Assembly: GCF_001642475.1 (NCBI RefSeq)
Contig: NW_019173947.1
Location: 124,001-188,000 of the forward strand
Length of the DNA: 64,000 nt
DNA from: Fonsecaea monophora
Taxonomy: Eukaryota > Ascomycota > Eurotiomycetes > Chaetothyriales > Herpotrichiellaceae
Reading direction: 5' to 3'
Made by a program: the position numbers and the translations under genes. Positions 32,465-43,365 of the stretch are shown piece by piece (the first letter of the stretch is position 1; each line of letters begins with the position of its first letter). The notes beneath the pieces are model-generated. The model saw only the letters and a program-made list of their open reading frames with translations, was not told the DNA's origin and did no database searches.

Positions 32465-33552
32465 TCATATTGGTCCGTCAGGAAGAACTTGGTCGGGGTC
32501 CTCGCCTATCATCTGGCCCACTGTCCTCACAACTTGTCGTAAAGCCTTGCAGGCCGGACTGTCGGGAAAGCTATCCATAAAGCTTTCACCAAAGTCGCAT
32601 GCCATTCCGATCCGCGGGTCAAGTGGTACTGAACCAAGGAAGGGTATACCCATCTCCTGACATAATTTCTGACCTCCTCCGGTTGTTGCTCGGAAGATCT
32701 GTGACTCGTGTGTGCATTTGGGACAGACGAAGCCGGACATGTTTTCGACCAGCCCTAGGACCCTGATCCCAGCCTTTCGACAGAAATCGATCTCTTTCCG
32801 CACGTCCAGCAGAGACACTTCTTGTGGCGTCGTCACCACTACCGCACCATCCACGCCTGATTCTTTAAGGAATGAGTTAACTGATAGGTGTTCGTCTGAT
32901 GTGCCCGGTGGTGTATCGACAATCAAGTAGTCCAACTCGCCCCATTCGACATCTTTTAAAAATTGTTTGATTATCCCATTCTTTTTTGGCCCTCGCCATA
33001 TAATAGCGTCGTCTCTGTTGGGTAACATAAACTGAATGCTCATAACTCCAAGGTTGTCGCTGACCCAGACCGGGCTCCATCCAGCATTGCTAACGTGTAT
33101 GGTTTCGCTCTCCACGCCCATCATCTTCGGTATGGAAGGACCGCAGATATCTGTGTCCATAATGCCCACTGTCGAGTCTGGGTTGGCGGCGAAGGCGTGC
33201 GATAAGAGCGAGGAAAATGTAGACTTGCCCACTCCGCCTTTTCCTGAGAGTACCAAGATCTTGTGTCTTACTCCAGCAAGTCGTTCGGTAATGAGAGGAA
33301 TATCGGGGTCGGGGCCTTTCGGTGCAGAGGCACAAATTGCTTGGTTGGGACAGCCATTGCATGCATCGCCCTTGCCTGCTTGCTCGGATTCAGGACCAGG
33401 ACAGTGCTCTGTGAAGCAAGTTAGCGAACGGCCAGGTTAGACATTTGCGACAACTGCAACCCCTCACCTGGCTCTGGAGCGACTAGATCTGGCTTTCGTT
33501 TCAAAGGGTTTTCCAACGCGTCGGCTACGGGCTCGTCGAAGGAGGGCGCCAT
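32465..33552 (-). CDS. NBP35: Cytosolic Fe-S cluster assembly scaffold Nbp35
   Basis: Two exons (33552-33468, 33408-32465) encode 342 residues, joined by a 59-nt intron in phase 1. Nbp35 is a P-loop ATPase that, with Cfd1, builds [4Fe-4S] clusters for cytosolic and nuclear proteins. The N-terminal ferredoxin-like motif that distinguishes Nbp35 from Cfd1 is complete: Cys31, Cys45, Cys48 and Cys54 (C-x13-C-x2-C-x5-C). The deviant Walker A is SGKGGVGKSTF, followed by DTDICGPSIPKMMG and VDTPPGTSDEH. The C-terminal scaffold cysteines are in GFVCPKCTHES. The length is typical. The gene is essential in fungi; one client could be TYW1 in this same window. Confidence 0.95.
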
Positions 33553-34199
33553 ATTTAGAGGGACAGGATCGGCTGGAGAGGAGGGAGATCGAACCTGGAG
33601 TGATATGTGAAGGGTGTTGGAAGGTTTTCGTGCAGATGTGGTTTGGTAAAAGCAGCGGGGTAGATGGATTGGTAATTGATTTTGGGGTCCCCGATGGGCA
33701 CTGATAAAACAGGAAAAACTGCAGACGCTGATATGTCAGGTGAGGCTAACCGCCAAATGCGCCGCTTTAAAAACCCCGCCCCCTTCGAGTATATTTCTCC
33801 TCCTCTAAGAGTATGTACCCATTTCATGCCTCTTTATTAACTACCTGTCGCAATCTCAAGTCGCCAGCGTCTCCGTATACATGCCTGTCCCACTATCGTG
33901 TGGTCGGTCGTCAGAGTCCACAAGGTCGATCGATGTCCCAACTGGTGCTGTATCAATCGGATGGAGTATCCCCGAAAGACGTTTGCAATGCGACACCCGT
34001 TACAGGATACAGAGGCATTTGCCATTAGTTAAAAGCCTGTGCTGGAGCTAAAACGCCCCACGTGACGTTCCTAACTCGGAAGTAAAGTTGAGACGGAGCC
34101 TCTTTCCACTGCAAGACTTTCGTCACCTGTGAATGCCATACTCCTCTCACTGTTGTTTCACGACCTTCCTGCCATAGCATCGACCTTGTACACTAAAGA
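33553..34199. other. Intergenic region, nothing recognised
   Basis: This is the promoter side of NBP35 and the upstream side of the Zn2Cys6 relic. No coding frame is convincing. Confidence 0.6.
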
Positions 34200-34852
34200 A
34201 TGAGCCCACCTGTTGGACCCAGAAAACGACGCTTCCATCAGCAATCCAAGAATGGCTGCATCACGTGCCAAGGGCGAAGAACGCGTTGTTCTCGAAAACC
34301 CATCTGCATACGCTGTCGCCGCAATTCGTTGACATGCATATGACCCTCAAGAACCGTGCCGATGACGTTGACGACGACGACGACCATGGTTGCAAGGTAC
34401 GGGTCCAATCGAAAACAACTTGAAACCCCCTCGGTAGGAAGACATTCTCAAACTGAGCATTATATCGCATCCTCGTTTCACAACTCCAGTAGCCTCAACA
34501 TTTTCCGACCGAGATCATCATTGCTTGACTATCTCTCGTAAGAATGAGTCGTCAGCAGACCTTGAGCAAATCATGTCAAAGGTACAGCGCCGTGTCGCAT
34601 CATCGCCCTGGAATCTGCCAGATATCTTGGCCACAGCCGGAGCTTAGAGACTTTTCCTGAGTTAGCCATGCTGGCTGCGAGGCTGCAGCCGAGGAGTCTC
34701 TTCGTCCATTGTTCGATTCCAATGGCCATGCTCGATCTATCCCGCTACAAAAGGGCATTATGCAGTGGCGTTGTGTTCGGCCAAGCACTGTATTGCCTCG
34801 TTTTTCCACAGCCAACAAGGAGATCCTCTTTCACTACTGGCGCTCTTGTTAA
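34200..34852 (+). pseudogene. Relic of a Zn2Cys6 transcription factor
   Basis: From ATG 34200 the frame encodes a complete binuclear zinc cluster: GCITCQGRRTRC, then SRKPICIRCRRNSLTC. The spacing is C-x2-C-x6-C-x5-C-x2-C-x6-C. A TGA at 34341-34343 follows directly, two codons after the last Cys, where related proteins often have Trp (TGG) before Pro; the reading frame then stays open to 34541. Further on, in another frame, EESLRPLFDSNGHARSI and ANKEILFHYWRSC resemble the start of the fungal transcription-factor regulatory region, ending at a TAA at 34850-34852. At least one nonsense change and one frame change are needed, and nothing of the remaining several hundred residues is left. If expressed, only a 47-residue zinc cluster would be made. 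Confidence 0.6.
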
Positions 34853-35909
34853 CGCTCTGCCAGTTCGAAGTAACATTGCCCCCCTCGATGAGTACTTGCT
34901 CACCTTGTAACGTAAAGCACCATGCTTGGACCGAGTAGTGTCACGAGGTGAGAAAGCAGCTCTAGGACAGCCTTGAATGTGTACTTCTAGGACTGTGATA
35001 TTGGCTCGGGTCCGTCTGTCTCCAAGCTCCTGACTCCGGACCTTGAAAGATGTTTGGACCCGTCAAACCTAATGCGGAAGTCCATAGTGGGGGGCAAGAA
35101 CTAGACGTGGTGATATTGGCTAGACACGCTGATGGCTCAATGTGGTGATGGATAGACGCGCTGACGGCCGGCTGCGGACAGACCTTGACTCAGCGCCTGT
35201 AATCCTTTGACACATCTCTCTAGCAAAGTATCCAAGTTATACTGCTCTTCATGAGTCCAGCACCACGATTTTAATACCAAGGTAATTCGAGAGCTTGTCC
35301 CTGAAATAAAACGAATCTGCACCCAGCTGGTGGCGACAAGGTAGACAGCGACACCGGGAGCGCAGGCTCTCTGATGCGTCATCTTCTCGGAGAAAAAATA
35401 GAGCGCGTTGCCGTTTCCTGTCTTGACCAAGCCATGTCAAGCCAGCCAGAAAAAGCATTGGAAATAACAGGCCGAGCGAGGAATTTTGAGTGCATGTGGG
35501 TGAGTGAAGGGTACCCAGCGAGGCTGGTGAGGGAAAGGTGTGAGCTGGAATTCGCGACATTTCAAAAGCGGCGCTGGTTGGGTAAGGCGCCTCGGCTTAC
35601 CTCCCCTACCTCCCTGTGGACCGCCAAGATTTGGGATATCCCCACTTTTCTTTTTCGAGACAATCACGTGACTATGCACCACATCCGATTGAATTTGGCC
35701 AACCTCTGCTTCCCTTCACTGCCACATGGTCCCTTGTCACTCACTCACTGCCTCTCCAATGCCTGTCTCAACCCCGCGTCCCTGTAAACATTGACATGGA
35801 TCCGCGTGAAGATCCAAACCGTCTGCCTGCCTCTCCTTCTTCCGCTTTGTGTCTCTCTTCTTTTCCGCGGAAGAGTTCTTTTCACCATCATCCGTGAACA
35901 ACCAACGTC
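34853..35909. other. Intergenic region, nothing recognised
   Basis: No coding frame is convincing. This is the promoter of CHO2; the pyrimidine-rich tract at 35830-35900 is typical of fungal core promoters and leaders. Confidence 0.6.
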
Positions 35910-38900
35910 ATGGCAGAAATTATGGCTAAACCATCGACTGGAGATTCCGCCACTGAGAATCTGCGCCGACGTAATGCTCCCATCAGGGCAAATACCCAAG
36001 AAGATGCCAGGAAAGCCGTGCTCGAGCTGAACGCCCTCGAGGAGAAGGAAGCCAAAGATGAAAAAGATCGCAAGACCTTTGGCCGCACTCCCGATGGCAC
36101 CGGTATGTACCTTACAACCGCCCAGCTTTCCTCTTCGGGGTAGAATCTCATCTACTTCCTTCTAGTGTTCACTGTTCCGTACACCCAGGACATGGTTTCT
36201 CAGCTACTGTCTCCCAAAGAACCGAAGAATCTATCCGACTTCTTCGTGCTGTTGATCCTGCTGCTACATGGTCTTCTAGCATGGTGCTTACCCTCCGACC
36301 TGAGAAAACCCGTGCTTGCCATTCTCTTCTTGGGCTGGAGAGCCGGCTACAATATCGGCATTGGTTATCTACTTCACATGCAATCTCATCACAAGCTACT
36401 GGTGAGGTGGGCCCGGAAATCGAAGCTGTTCCCAGTTGCGGCCAATGGCGAAAATCCTCACCCTAAACTCCGAGCGTTCATCAAGAGAGAACTAGAGACC
36501 AAAATTCCCAAGGACTTTGATTTCGACACCGCCCCCCTCGAATACAATACTTGGTTGGTTTTTCGGCGCTTGGTCGACTTGATTCTCATGTGCGACTTCA
36601 CCACCTACATGCTTTTCGCTCTGTCCTGCGCTCATATCCCTGCCACCGAACCTGTCTTTCTGACAGCACTTCGCTGGGTTGTTGGCATGTCCCTGTTCGT
36701 CTTCAACGTGTGGGTCAAATTGGATGCACACCGCGTGGTCAAAGACTTCGCTTGGTACTGGGGTGACTTTTTCTTCCTCATCGACCAGGAGTTGACCTTT
36801 GATGGAGTTTTCGAGATGGCACCCCACCGTGAGTTCGTACCCAGTCATCTCGCTCTCAATTTCATGGGTTGTAAGCTGACCTCAACCTACAGCCATGTAC
36901 AGCATCGGGTACGCCGGCTTCTACGGAATCTCCTTGATGGCGGCGAGTTACAAAGTCCTCTTCATCTCGATCATTGCCCATGCTGCTCAATTTGCTTTCT
37001 TGGTCATGGTTGAAAGCCCTCATATCGATCGCACTTACAACTCTCCTCCTCCCCGAAGGGCCATCAACGAGTTACCCGCAGCAGCGCAAATGGACAAGTC
37101 TTTGGCTGAACACAGCGCTACCGCAGAAGTGTGGCCTAGTCCTGCCCATGCACAACCGTCTCAAACGCATAATCTGCTGGGCATACACAATATCGATCTC
37201 TATCGGACTACAGACACTGCAGTCTTCCTCATACAGTTTTATCTGTTCGCCTTGACTATCCTCACCCCCAATACAAGACTTTACCAGGCACTGTTCGTTA
37301 TTAATGCCACCATTTCGCGGATCTGGTATTCGGTTGGTATTGGCTACTTGTTAAACAGACAGTCGTCAAAGAAAAAATGGACCCGCCACTTTTTGAAGTA
37401 CGGTGAGAGCACAGGAGAAGCCTGGAGACAGTGGAAAGGCATTTACCATCTCAGCATGACTCTCTGCTATTCGAGTTTTGCGGCTGCTGCGTGGAAAATG
37501 TACCGGCTTCCCCAGAGCTGGGAAGGGGGGATGGCACTTCCCAAGCATGTCATCGGACTAGGGTTGATTGCCCTTCAATTTTGGGTTTCATTCAGTATCT
37601 ACGATCAACTTGGAGAGTTCGGGTGGTTCTTTGGAGATTTCTTTTTCGATCACTCTTCCAAGTTGACATACGGCGGCATTTATCGGTTCCTCAATAATCC
37701 AGAGCGCGTCCTTGGAACAGCCGGGGTTTGGGGTATAGCCTTGATTACGAGCAGCAAAGCAATGTTCTGTCTCGCCTTGCTGAGCCACACTCTGAGTTTG
37801 GCGTTTATTCAATTCGTCGAGAGGCCGCATATGCAAAAACTTTATGGACGAAGCCTGCGACAAGATGCTGGACTAGTCAGGAGTCTTCGAAGATCACTTC
37901 CACCCCCCCTGCGACAGTGGCAAGACAGATTGGACAAAATGCTGGGTGATGCCTTTGACGTCTTGGAAGACTTTTTTGACGCGGCAAAACCTAAACTTGC
38001 AGCGGGCGTGACCAGCATTGTTGAGGATACCAAGAGCCTGCTGCCGAAGAACCCGCATCGCCTGACCATGACAAGAATAGAGCCGGAGCTTGCTGGGTTA
38101 GATCCGAAAGACTACAAGCTCGACATTGAGGGAACATTGGCATCTGCTCTAGCTCATGCTCAACGCTCGAGTGAAAGAGAATCCGAACAAGGCAGACTGC
38201 CAGCGGAACGCACGAACGATTTCAAGGCCCTCCTTTTCGAATATGGTGCTCCCATCAAAGTTAAATGGACTGCACCGCTGAATCATGGGAAAAAGGACTG
38301 GGTTGGATTGTATATGGTGTCAGACAACAATTCACGTGAAGTCACAAGACTATCGTCATCGGGAAGATGGATTGCAACGAACCGCGATGAGTACGAACTC
38401 CTCGATTCCGAAGTCGGCATCTTATCCAGCGACGTCAAGAGTACAATAACCACTGAAACAGGTGAGACCAAGGAATGCTTTACCGGTGAAATGCTCTTCT
38501 CAGGCGACAAGTTATGGTGGACACAAGGCGTCTTTGAATTCCGATATCACCACAATGGCAAGCATAATGTCATGGCCATCTCACTCCCGTTCGAAGTACG
38601 CATCCCACGCTTCAGCGAGGACGATCTCGAGTCCTTCGACACCAGCATTTCCCTGTCGACCCCTCTGAGTCTTGAACGTGATGCAATAGTCCGCCATACC
38701 ATTGAAAACACTCTATTGCCGATCGTCCAGAATTGCTTTGACCGCGACCCCGATATTGCGCCACGCACGATCAAAGAGCCATTTGGGAGCCTTGTCGACC
38801 GAGATGGGAAATATGCCAGGCGCGTGGTGTACGTCATTCACCAGATGTTTGGGATCGAGTTTGCGCCAGAGGTCGTCAAAGCAGATGGGAAAGTCGAGAA

Positions 38901-39009
38901 TCTAGCGTGGCGGATATGGGAGGCGAAGAAGGTATTGGCACCTTTTACCATGTCGAGATCGAAAGGGCCCGGAACGCCAGTGGAAGTAGAGGTTGAGGTT
39001 GAAGGGTGA
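35910..39009 (+). CDS. CHO2: Phosphatidylethanolamine N-methyltransferase
   Basis: Exons 35910-36102, 36166-36828 and 36893-39009 give 990 residues; introns are 63 and 64 nt, both phase 1. The enzyme carries out the first S-adenosylmethionine-dependent methylation of phosphatidylethanolamine on the way to phosphatidylcholine, in the endoplasmic reticulum. The duplicated methyltransferase-type core of Cho2 is visible. Repeat one has DQELTFDGVFEMAPHPMYS (exon 2/3 junction) and VESPHIDRTY. Repeat two has DHSSKLTYGGIYRFLNNPER and VERPHMQKLYG. Several membrane segments surround each. The C-terminal 300 residues form a soluble beta-rich part (KVKWTAPLNHGKKDWVGLYM) that is also characteristic of fungal Cho2. 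Length is in the expected range. Control by inositol/choline factors is known in yeast; I did not identify such sites here. Confidence 0.95.
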
Positions 39010-39104
39010 GATATTCGCCAAATTAGGGTCGCTCTATTCGGGCAACTTGAGAGTTGCAGAGACGGCACTGCCTTGATCCTTTTTAAAGGGACAATTCCAA
39101 CATT

Positions 39105-39137
39105 TCAAAATCCAAAATCCAAAATCCAAAATTCAAA
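39105..39137. repeat. CAAAATC tandem repeat
   Basis: Four units of (T)CCAAAAT, the last one slightly diverged (CAAAATT). Confidence 0.85.
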
Positions 39138-39306
39138 GCCCAACTTTGGCGTACAGTACAAGGGCAAAATCGCAGGAATTCACAAACTTTCCGATCACAT
39201 AATAGCCCAAGCAGGACGGCGAGTCCAAGCCGCCTCTATCTAGAAGAACTCCCATGCTGATGCATGCATGTCCCCAATCCCCGGAAAATTTCAAGTCCGT
39301 TAGATG

Positions 39307-39332
39307 CTCTCTCTCTCTCTCTCTCTCTCTCT
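39307..39332. repeat. (CT)13 microsatellite
   Basis: Thirteen CT units about 25 bp beyond the QNG1 stop codon (minus-strand gene). Confidence 0.95.
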
Positions 39333-39354
39333 AAAGTAGTGCAGAAAAAACCAT

Positions 39355-40476
39355 CTAGTAGAAGATCGACCTCGTGCGGTGATGTGCCAGTAACTCCTCT
39401 ATCTCGCCGGCGCTCTCCATCTCTTTACACGTATCGTACAAAAAGAAGTCTATCAGAATGGCGTTGACTTTGCCTTTTGCCTCAGGATGCTTGCGCAAGA
39501 TTTCGCGCCGGATCAGCTCGACGCACCAGATGCTACAGCCTCGGATCTCGATTTCCATGTCCTCTCCCGCGGTGATCATCTCTCGTCGGGAAATCCGGGA
39601 TTCCAGCCGAGGCGAGTACAGCAGGCAGTGCAGCCCCTGTAGCATTTGTGGGATGCGGTAGTCGGCGAACATGGTCAAATTGTCAATGTCGGAAAAGGCG
39701 CCGTACGAGGTGCCCTGAAAACAGGCCCAGACATCTGCCACGAAGATCTGGGCGCGCTTGTACAGGCGGACCTCCTTCCCCTGGAAAGGGGCGACGTCCT
39801 GGAAGTTGGGGAAGTATTGAACGAGCAGGTTCACCAAGCCCGCCGCCGAGCCGTCCGCGCGGCGGATGATGTTCGCCGGCTTGCAACCAAAGTGCTCGTA
39901 GAGGACTGAGCCGGCTTCGCGCAGGATGGCGATCCGGTCGCTCAGCAACGGTATCGGTTCCTGCGTTGCAGACCGGAAGATATATTCCAAGACACTATCC
40001 GGACAAGCATCGCGGTCCTGCCAAAAGTCCGGGCTGGTAATGGCATAGCCTTCGTTCAAGCCTCTCTGTAGTGCGGCGATGAGAGACCAATATCCCGTCC
40101 ACCTCCGGCCCTTGTACTCAACCGCGAACCTCTCGCCCTCAGGCAGCTCGGACCAGAATGAGAAGTTCAGGAGGTTCATGGTGAAGATGAAATTCAGCGT
40201 TTCCTCCTCGCTGGATTCGGAGAGTTTAGGGTGGAGCTCGTGCGTTGACCATGTTCCCGTGGAGTAACTTTTCAATTGCATGAGGTGGTAGATGTGCTCT
40301 GCTGCTTTCTTGGTGCCGGCGCTGGAGATGGCGACGTCGATGGCGTTGTCGCAGATGAATTCTGCCGACTCCAGGACGCCCGTAGACGGTGGTGCAGGGG
40401 CTTGTCCATGTCCACCCAAGCCTAGGGACTGCCGTAGGAGGGCCAGTAGTTCAGGGTCGGCTTCGTCGTCAGACAT
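39355..40476 (-). CDS. QNG1: Queuosine 5'-phosphate N-glycosylase (DUF2419)
   Basis: An intronless 373-residue protein. The start is the ATG giving MSDDEADPELL; the open frame extends upstream but without support. Qng1 releases the queuine base from queuosine 5'-monophosphate, so eukaryotes that cannot make queuine can recycle it for tRNA modification at the wobble position. The match rests on the DUF2419 pattern: an N-terminal SAEFICDNAIDVAIS; FIFTMNLLNFSFWSELPEGE; GRRWTGYWSLIAALQRGLNEG; FPNFQDVAPFQGKEVRLYKRAQIFVAD; NLTMFADYRIPQ; and EIEIRGCSIWCVELIR. It is probably cytosolic. The gene is divergent from UBA2 across a 930-bp spacer. Confidence 0.92.
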   Translation of the reverse strand: MSDDEADPELLALLRQSLGLGGHGQAPAPPSTGVLESAEFICDNAIDVAISSAGTKKAAEHIYHLMQLKSYSTGTWSTHELHPKLSESSEEETLNFIFTMNLLNFSFWSELPEGERFAVEYKGRRWTGYWSLIAALQRGLNEGYAITSPDFWQDRDACPDSVLEYIFRSATQEPIPLLSDRIAILREAGSVLYEHFGCKPANIIRRADGSAAGLVNLLVQYFPNFQDVAPFQGKEVRLYKRAQIFVADVWACFQGTSYGAFSDIDNLTMFADYRIPQMLQGLHCLLYSPRLESRISRREMITAGEDMEIEIRGCSIWCVELIRREILRKHPEAKGKVNAILIDFFLYDTCKEMESAGEIEELLAHHRTRSIFY

Positions 40477-41406
40477 CTTGTTTGGGTTCACCCAAGATCT
40501 GAAAGCCTCCGGATAGATGCTTGGATACCGAAATTGATGGACAGCGCTTCTGCAAACTTTGTGGTAGCTGACGGTATAGGAGACTCCGGGCCACGCTCGC
40601 ACGATCGACCGACAGCACCAGAAAAGGCCTGCCTGGTGTTATTATTGCTGCATTCCATTGATGCTGATCATTGCATTCGAGGTTCTCTTCATGTGCTGCT
40701 GGCTAAGGAAGCTCATTCGTGCCCTGGCCTGGCTCTTTGCCGATCAGTTGGATTTACCGGGGTTGAAAATTTTTTGGTCTGTATGTGTCATTTTTAGGCA
40801 AACGGAGGTTTCGACCGCACGCGACTTTTTTGGATGCAAGACGCATGACGGCATGACGAGATTGTGCAGCTGGGCGGAACCCTCCAACCCGGCCCCCCTG
40901 GTGCCGTAGGTGCCCCTATTCTCTCACTAACGCAAGCCTTGAGCCAGGCCTAAGCCGCTAGTCTGAGGGGCACCAGCCGCCCCCAACCGGGCTCTTCAAG
41001 CTCCCCAGAGGCGCCCCTGATTGGGGGAGCACTTTGCGCTCATGCTGCAGGGTTCAGCTATCACAAACCCCATCGCAACACCAGAGGTCATCGTTGCTGC
41101 GTCTGCGGCTTGCAGCGCAGCGGCTTCAAATATTGCCCGAGCCTTTGAGCGCTCAACTTATCAATTTACATCCATCACCTCTCCTGACGCATCTCGGCTA
41201 CCGGGGTTGCCCTCCAGGCGTCAATGAGCCTTCAACTTCACCTCACTCCGACTTCTTTCTTCCCTTTCAGCCTTGTCTCCATTCTTGTGTCATAGTTCCC
41301 CTCTCATGGTCGGTCTTCATTATTATAACGGCTTCGTTCGCTCAAGCAAAGCCACACTCCTCTTCTTCCTCTTCTCAACCCCGGCCATCCTCTGAAACCC
41401 AGCGCA
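40477..41406. promoter_or_regulatory. Divergent QNG1/UBA2 promoter
   Basis: A 930-bp spacer between two divergent housekeeping-type genes. It contains the inverted repeat GGTGCCCCT (40909-40917) / AGGGGCACC (40966-40974), with a second GGTGCC word at 40901-40906, in a C-rich stretch. A pyrimidine-rich leader precedes the UBA2 ATG. No known factor site is identified. Confidence 0.4.
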
Positions 41407-43365
41407 ATGCCTCGCGACAGATATACCCGTCAATCTCTAGGCTCGACGCAGCGACTAGTCAAGGAGGTGAGTTACTCTCCCAAAATGGGCCGGGCAAAAC
41501 TGGGTCTGACTTTGCGACCAAAAAAGTCCCGCGTCCTCCTTGTCGGCGCCGGCGGCATAGGCTGCGAGCTGCTCAAGAACCTCGTCCTCACAGGCTTCGG
41601 CGAAATCCACATCATAGACCTTGACACGATCGACCTCAGCAATCTGAACCGACAGTTTCTCTTCCGGCAAGAACATATCAAGAAACCAAAAGCACTGGTC
41701 GCAAAGGATGTGGCGCAGAAGTTCAACCCGACCGTCAAACTGTTCGCGTACCATGCAAATATAAAAGACAAGCAATTCAACCTGGAGTGGTTTTCGGGCT
41801 TCAACATCGTCTTCAATGCGCTCGACAATATGGACGCGAGACGGCATGTCAACAAAATGTGTTTGGCTGTCGATGTCCCCCTAGTCGAATCTGGCACTAC
41901 AGGCTTCAAAGGTCAAGTCCAGGTCATCAAGAGGGGCAAGACTGCTTGCTACGACTGCACTCCCAAGACTACTCCGATTTCCTACCCTGTCTGCACAATC
42001 CGATCCACTCCGAGTCAACCAATCCATTGCATTGTATGGGCAAAGAGTTACCTTCTGCCAGAGCTGTTTGGCGTGAGTGAGGATGAGGCAGCTGAAATGG
42101 ACTCTTCGGAAGATACGGATAATGCGGAGGAGATCAAAAAATTAAAAGAGGAGGCGCAGGCTCTGAAGACAATCAGAGCGTCAATGGGTTCGAACGACTT
42201 CGCAAAGCAGGTATTTGACAAGGTGTTCAAAGAAGATATAGAAAGACTGGTGAAGATGGAGGACATGTGGAAAGACAAGAAACCACCAGAACCGCTTTCC
42301 TACGATACACTTGAGCAAGGAGCAAGCACGGCCGGCCCAGAAGTGTCTCAGAACGGCCAGCAAACATGGTCCGCCGTCGAGAACTTTGTTGTGTTCAAGG
42401 ACAGTCTGAAGCGCCTGGTGGAGCGATTCTCTCATGAACAAGCGATCGCCTCAAAATCCGGGGATTTGCAGCCCACAATCTCCTTCGACAAAGACGACGA
42501 CGATACGATGGACTTTGTTGCTGCAGCTGGTAACCTGCGTGCAATTATCTTCGGCATCGAGCCCAAGTCAAAATTTGACATCAAGCAGATGGCAGGCAAT
42601 ATCATCCCCGCAATCGCCACCACAAACGCCATGGTCGCCGGCCTCTGCGTGTTGCAGGCATTCAAGGTATTAAAAGGCGACTACGCTCGGACCAAATGGC
42701 TCTGGCTGGGGATTGGTTCATTGCGGACAGACCAGTTAGACCTACCAAGCCCAGAGTGTCCTGTCTGCAGCGTTGCTATGGCAAGAGTCCATGTCGATAT
42801 TGAAAAAGCCACACTAGGTGACCTGGTGCAAGACGTCTTACGGACCAAACTGGGTTATGGAGAAGAACTGACAGTCATGACAGAGGCCGGCGTGGTATAT
42901 GACCCTGACCTCGAGGACAATTTGGAAAAAAAGCTGTCAGATCTGAATATCGATGACGCAAGTTTTGTTCTTGTCAAGGACGACGACGACGACCAACCCC
43001 GGGTCGACCTCCAAATAGCCATCGAGACGAAGAAACCAAAGGACGAAAACAAAGTCGTTTTGCTTGTTGAGAAGGAAGGCGAAGTATTTGAGATTCCTCG
43101 AATAACGAAGAAGCAGCCTGCTCACACAGATAATCACGCCGGAGAAGACGATACGAATGGTATGGTCATCACGAACGGTGTCACAAGCACTATTGCACTC
43201 CCTAACGGCAAGAGGAAGCGGCCCTTGGATGACGAAGGAGAAGAGGGTGCTACGCCGGCAAAGAAATTACAAGGCTCCGCCTCTGGAGTGGCAAAGAATG
43301 GCGACATGCAAGCAATTGTAATCGACGAGGACGACGGAGCGCTCATCATCGCAGATGATGACTGA
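41407..43365 (+). CDS. UBA2: SUMO-activating enzyme subunit Uba2 (E1)
   Basis: The frame is open throughout, but I read a 60-nt intron at 41467-41526 (gtgagt...ctgac...aaaaaag), leaving exons 41407-41466 and 41527-43365, 632 residues. Removing it places SRVLLVGAGGIGCELLKN as in other Uba2 proteins and puts the catalytic Cys in PVCTIRSTPSQPIHCIVWAK at residue 176, against Cys177 in yeast as I recall. Uba2, with Aos1, adenylates SUMO and carries it as a thioester before passing it to Ubc9, mainly in the nucleus. The adenylation core includes DLDTIDLSNLNRQFLFR. Zinc-binding pairs are CYDC and CPVC. A ubiquitin-fold region follows, and the C-terminus has a nuclear-localisation-like GKRKRPLDDEGEE and a SUMO-interaction-like hydrophobic/acidic tail. 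Because the intron is 3n and stop-free, retention would add 20 residues. Confidence 0.93.
   Translation: MPRDRYTRQSLGSTQRLVKEVSYSPKMGRAKLGLTLRPKKSRVLLVGAGGIGCELLKNLVLTGFGEIHIIDLDTIDLSNLNRQFLFRQEHIKKPKALVAKDVAQKFNPTVKLFAYHANIKDKQFNLEWFSGFNIVFNALDNMDARRHVNKMCLAVDVPLVESGTTGFKGQVQVIKRGKTACYDCTPKTTPISYPVCTIRSTPSQPIHCIVWAKSYLLPELFGVSEDEAAEMDSSEDTDNAEEIKKLKEEAQALKTIRASMGSNDFAKQVFDKVFKEDIERLVKMEDMWKDKKPPEPLSYDTLEQGASTAGPEVSQNGQQTWSAVENFVVFKDSLKRLVERFSHEQAIASKSGDLQPTISFDKDDDDTMDFVAAAGNLRAIIFGIEPKSKFDIKQMAGNIIPAIATTNAMVAGLCVLQAFKVLKGDYARTKWLWLGIGSLRTDQLDLPSPECPVCSVAMARVHVDIEKATLGDLVQDVLRTKLGYGEELTVMTEAGVVYDPDLEDNLEKKLSDLNIDDASFVLVKDDDDDQPRVDLQIAIETKKPKDENKVVLLVEKEGEVFEIPRITKKQPAHTDNHAGEDDTNGMVITNGVTSTIALPNGKRKRPLDDEGEEGATPAKKLQGSASGVAKNGDMQAIVIDEDDGALIIADDD

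Larger units (their letters stand above)
39010..39354. other. Short convergent intergenic gap with repeats
   Basis: The CHO2 and QNG1 3' ends converge here. It contains a CCAAAAT-type tandem repeat and a CT microsatellite, annotated separately, and nothing else. Confidence 0.8.

Noticed and set aside
41034..41624. 196-codon frame overlapping the UBA2 start
   Set aside because: Shadow of the UBA2 leader and first exons; composition is Ser/Arg/Pro-rich noise.
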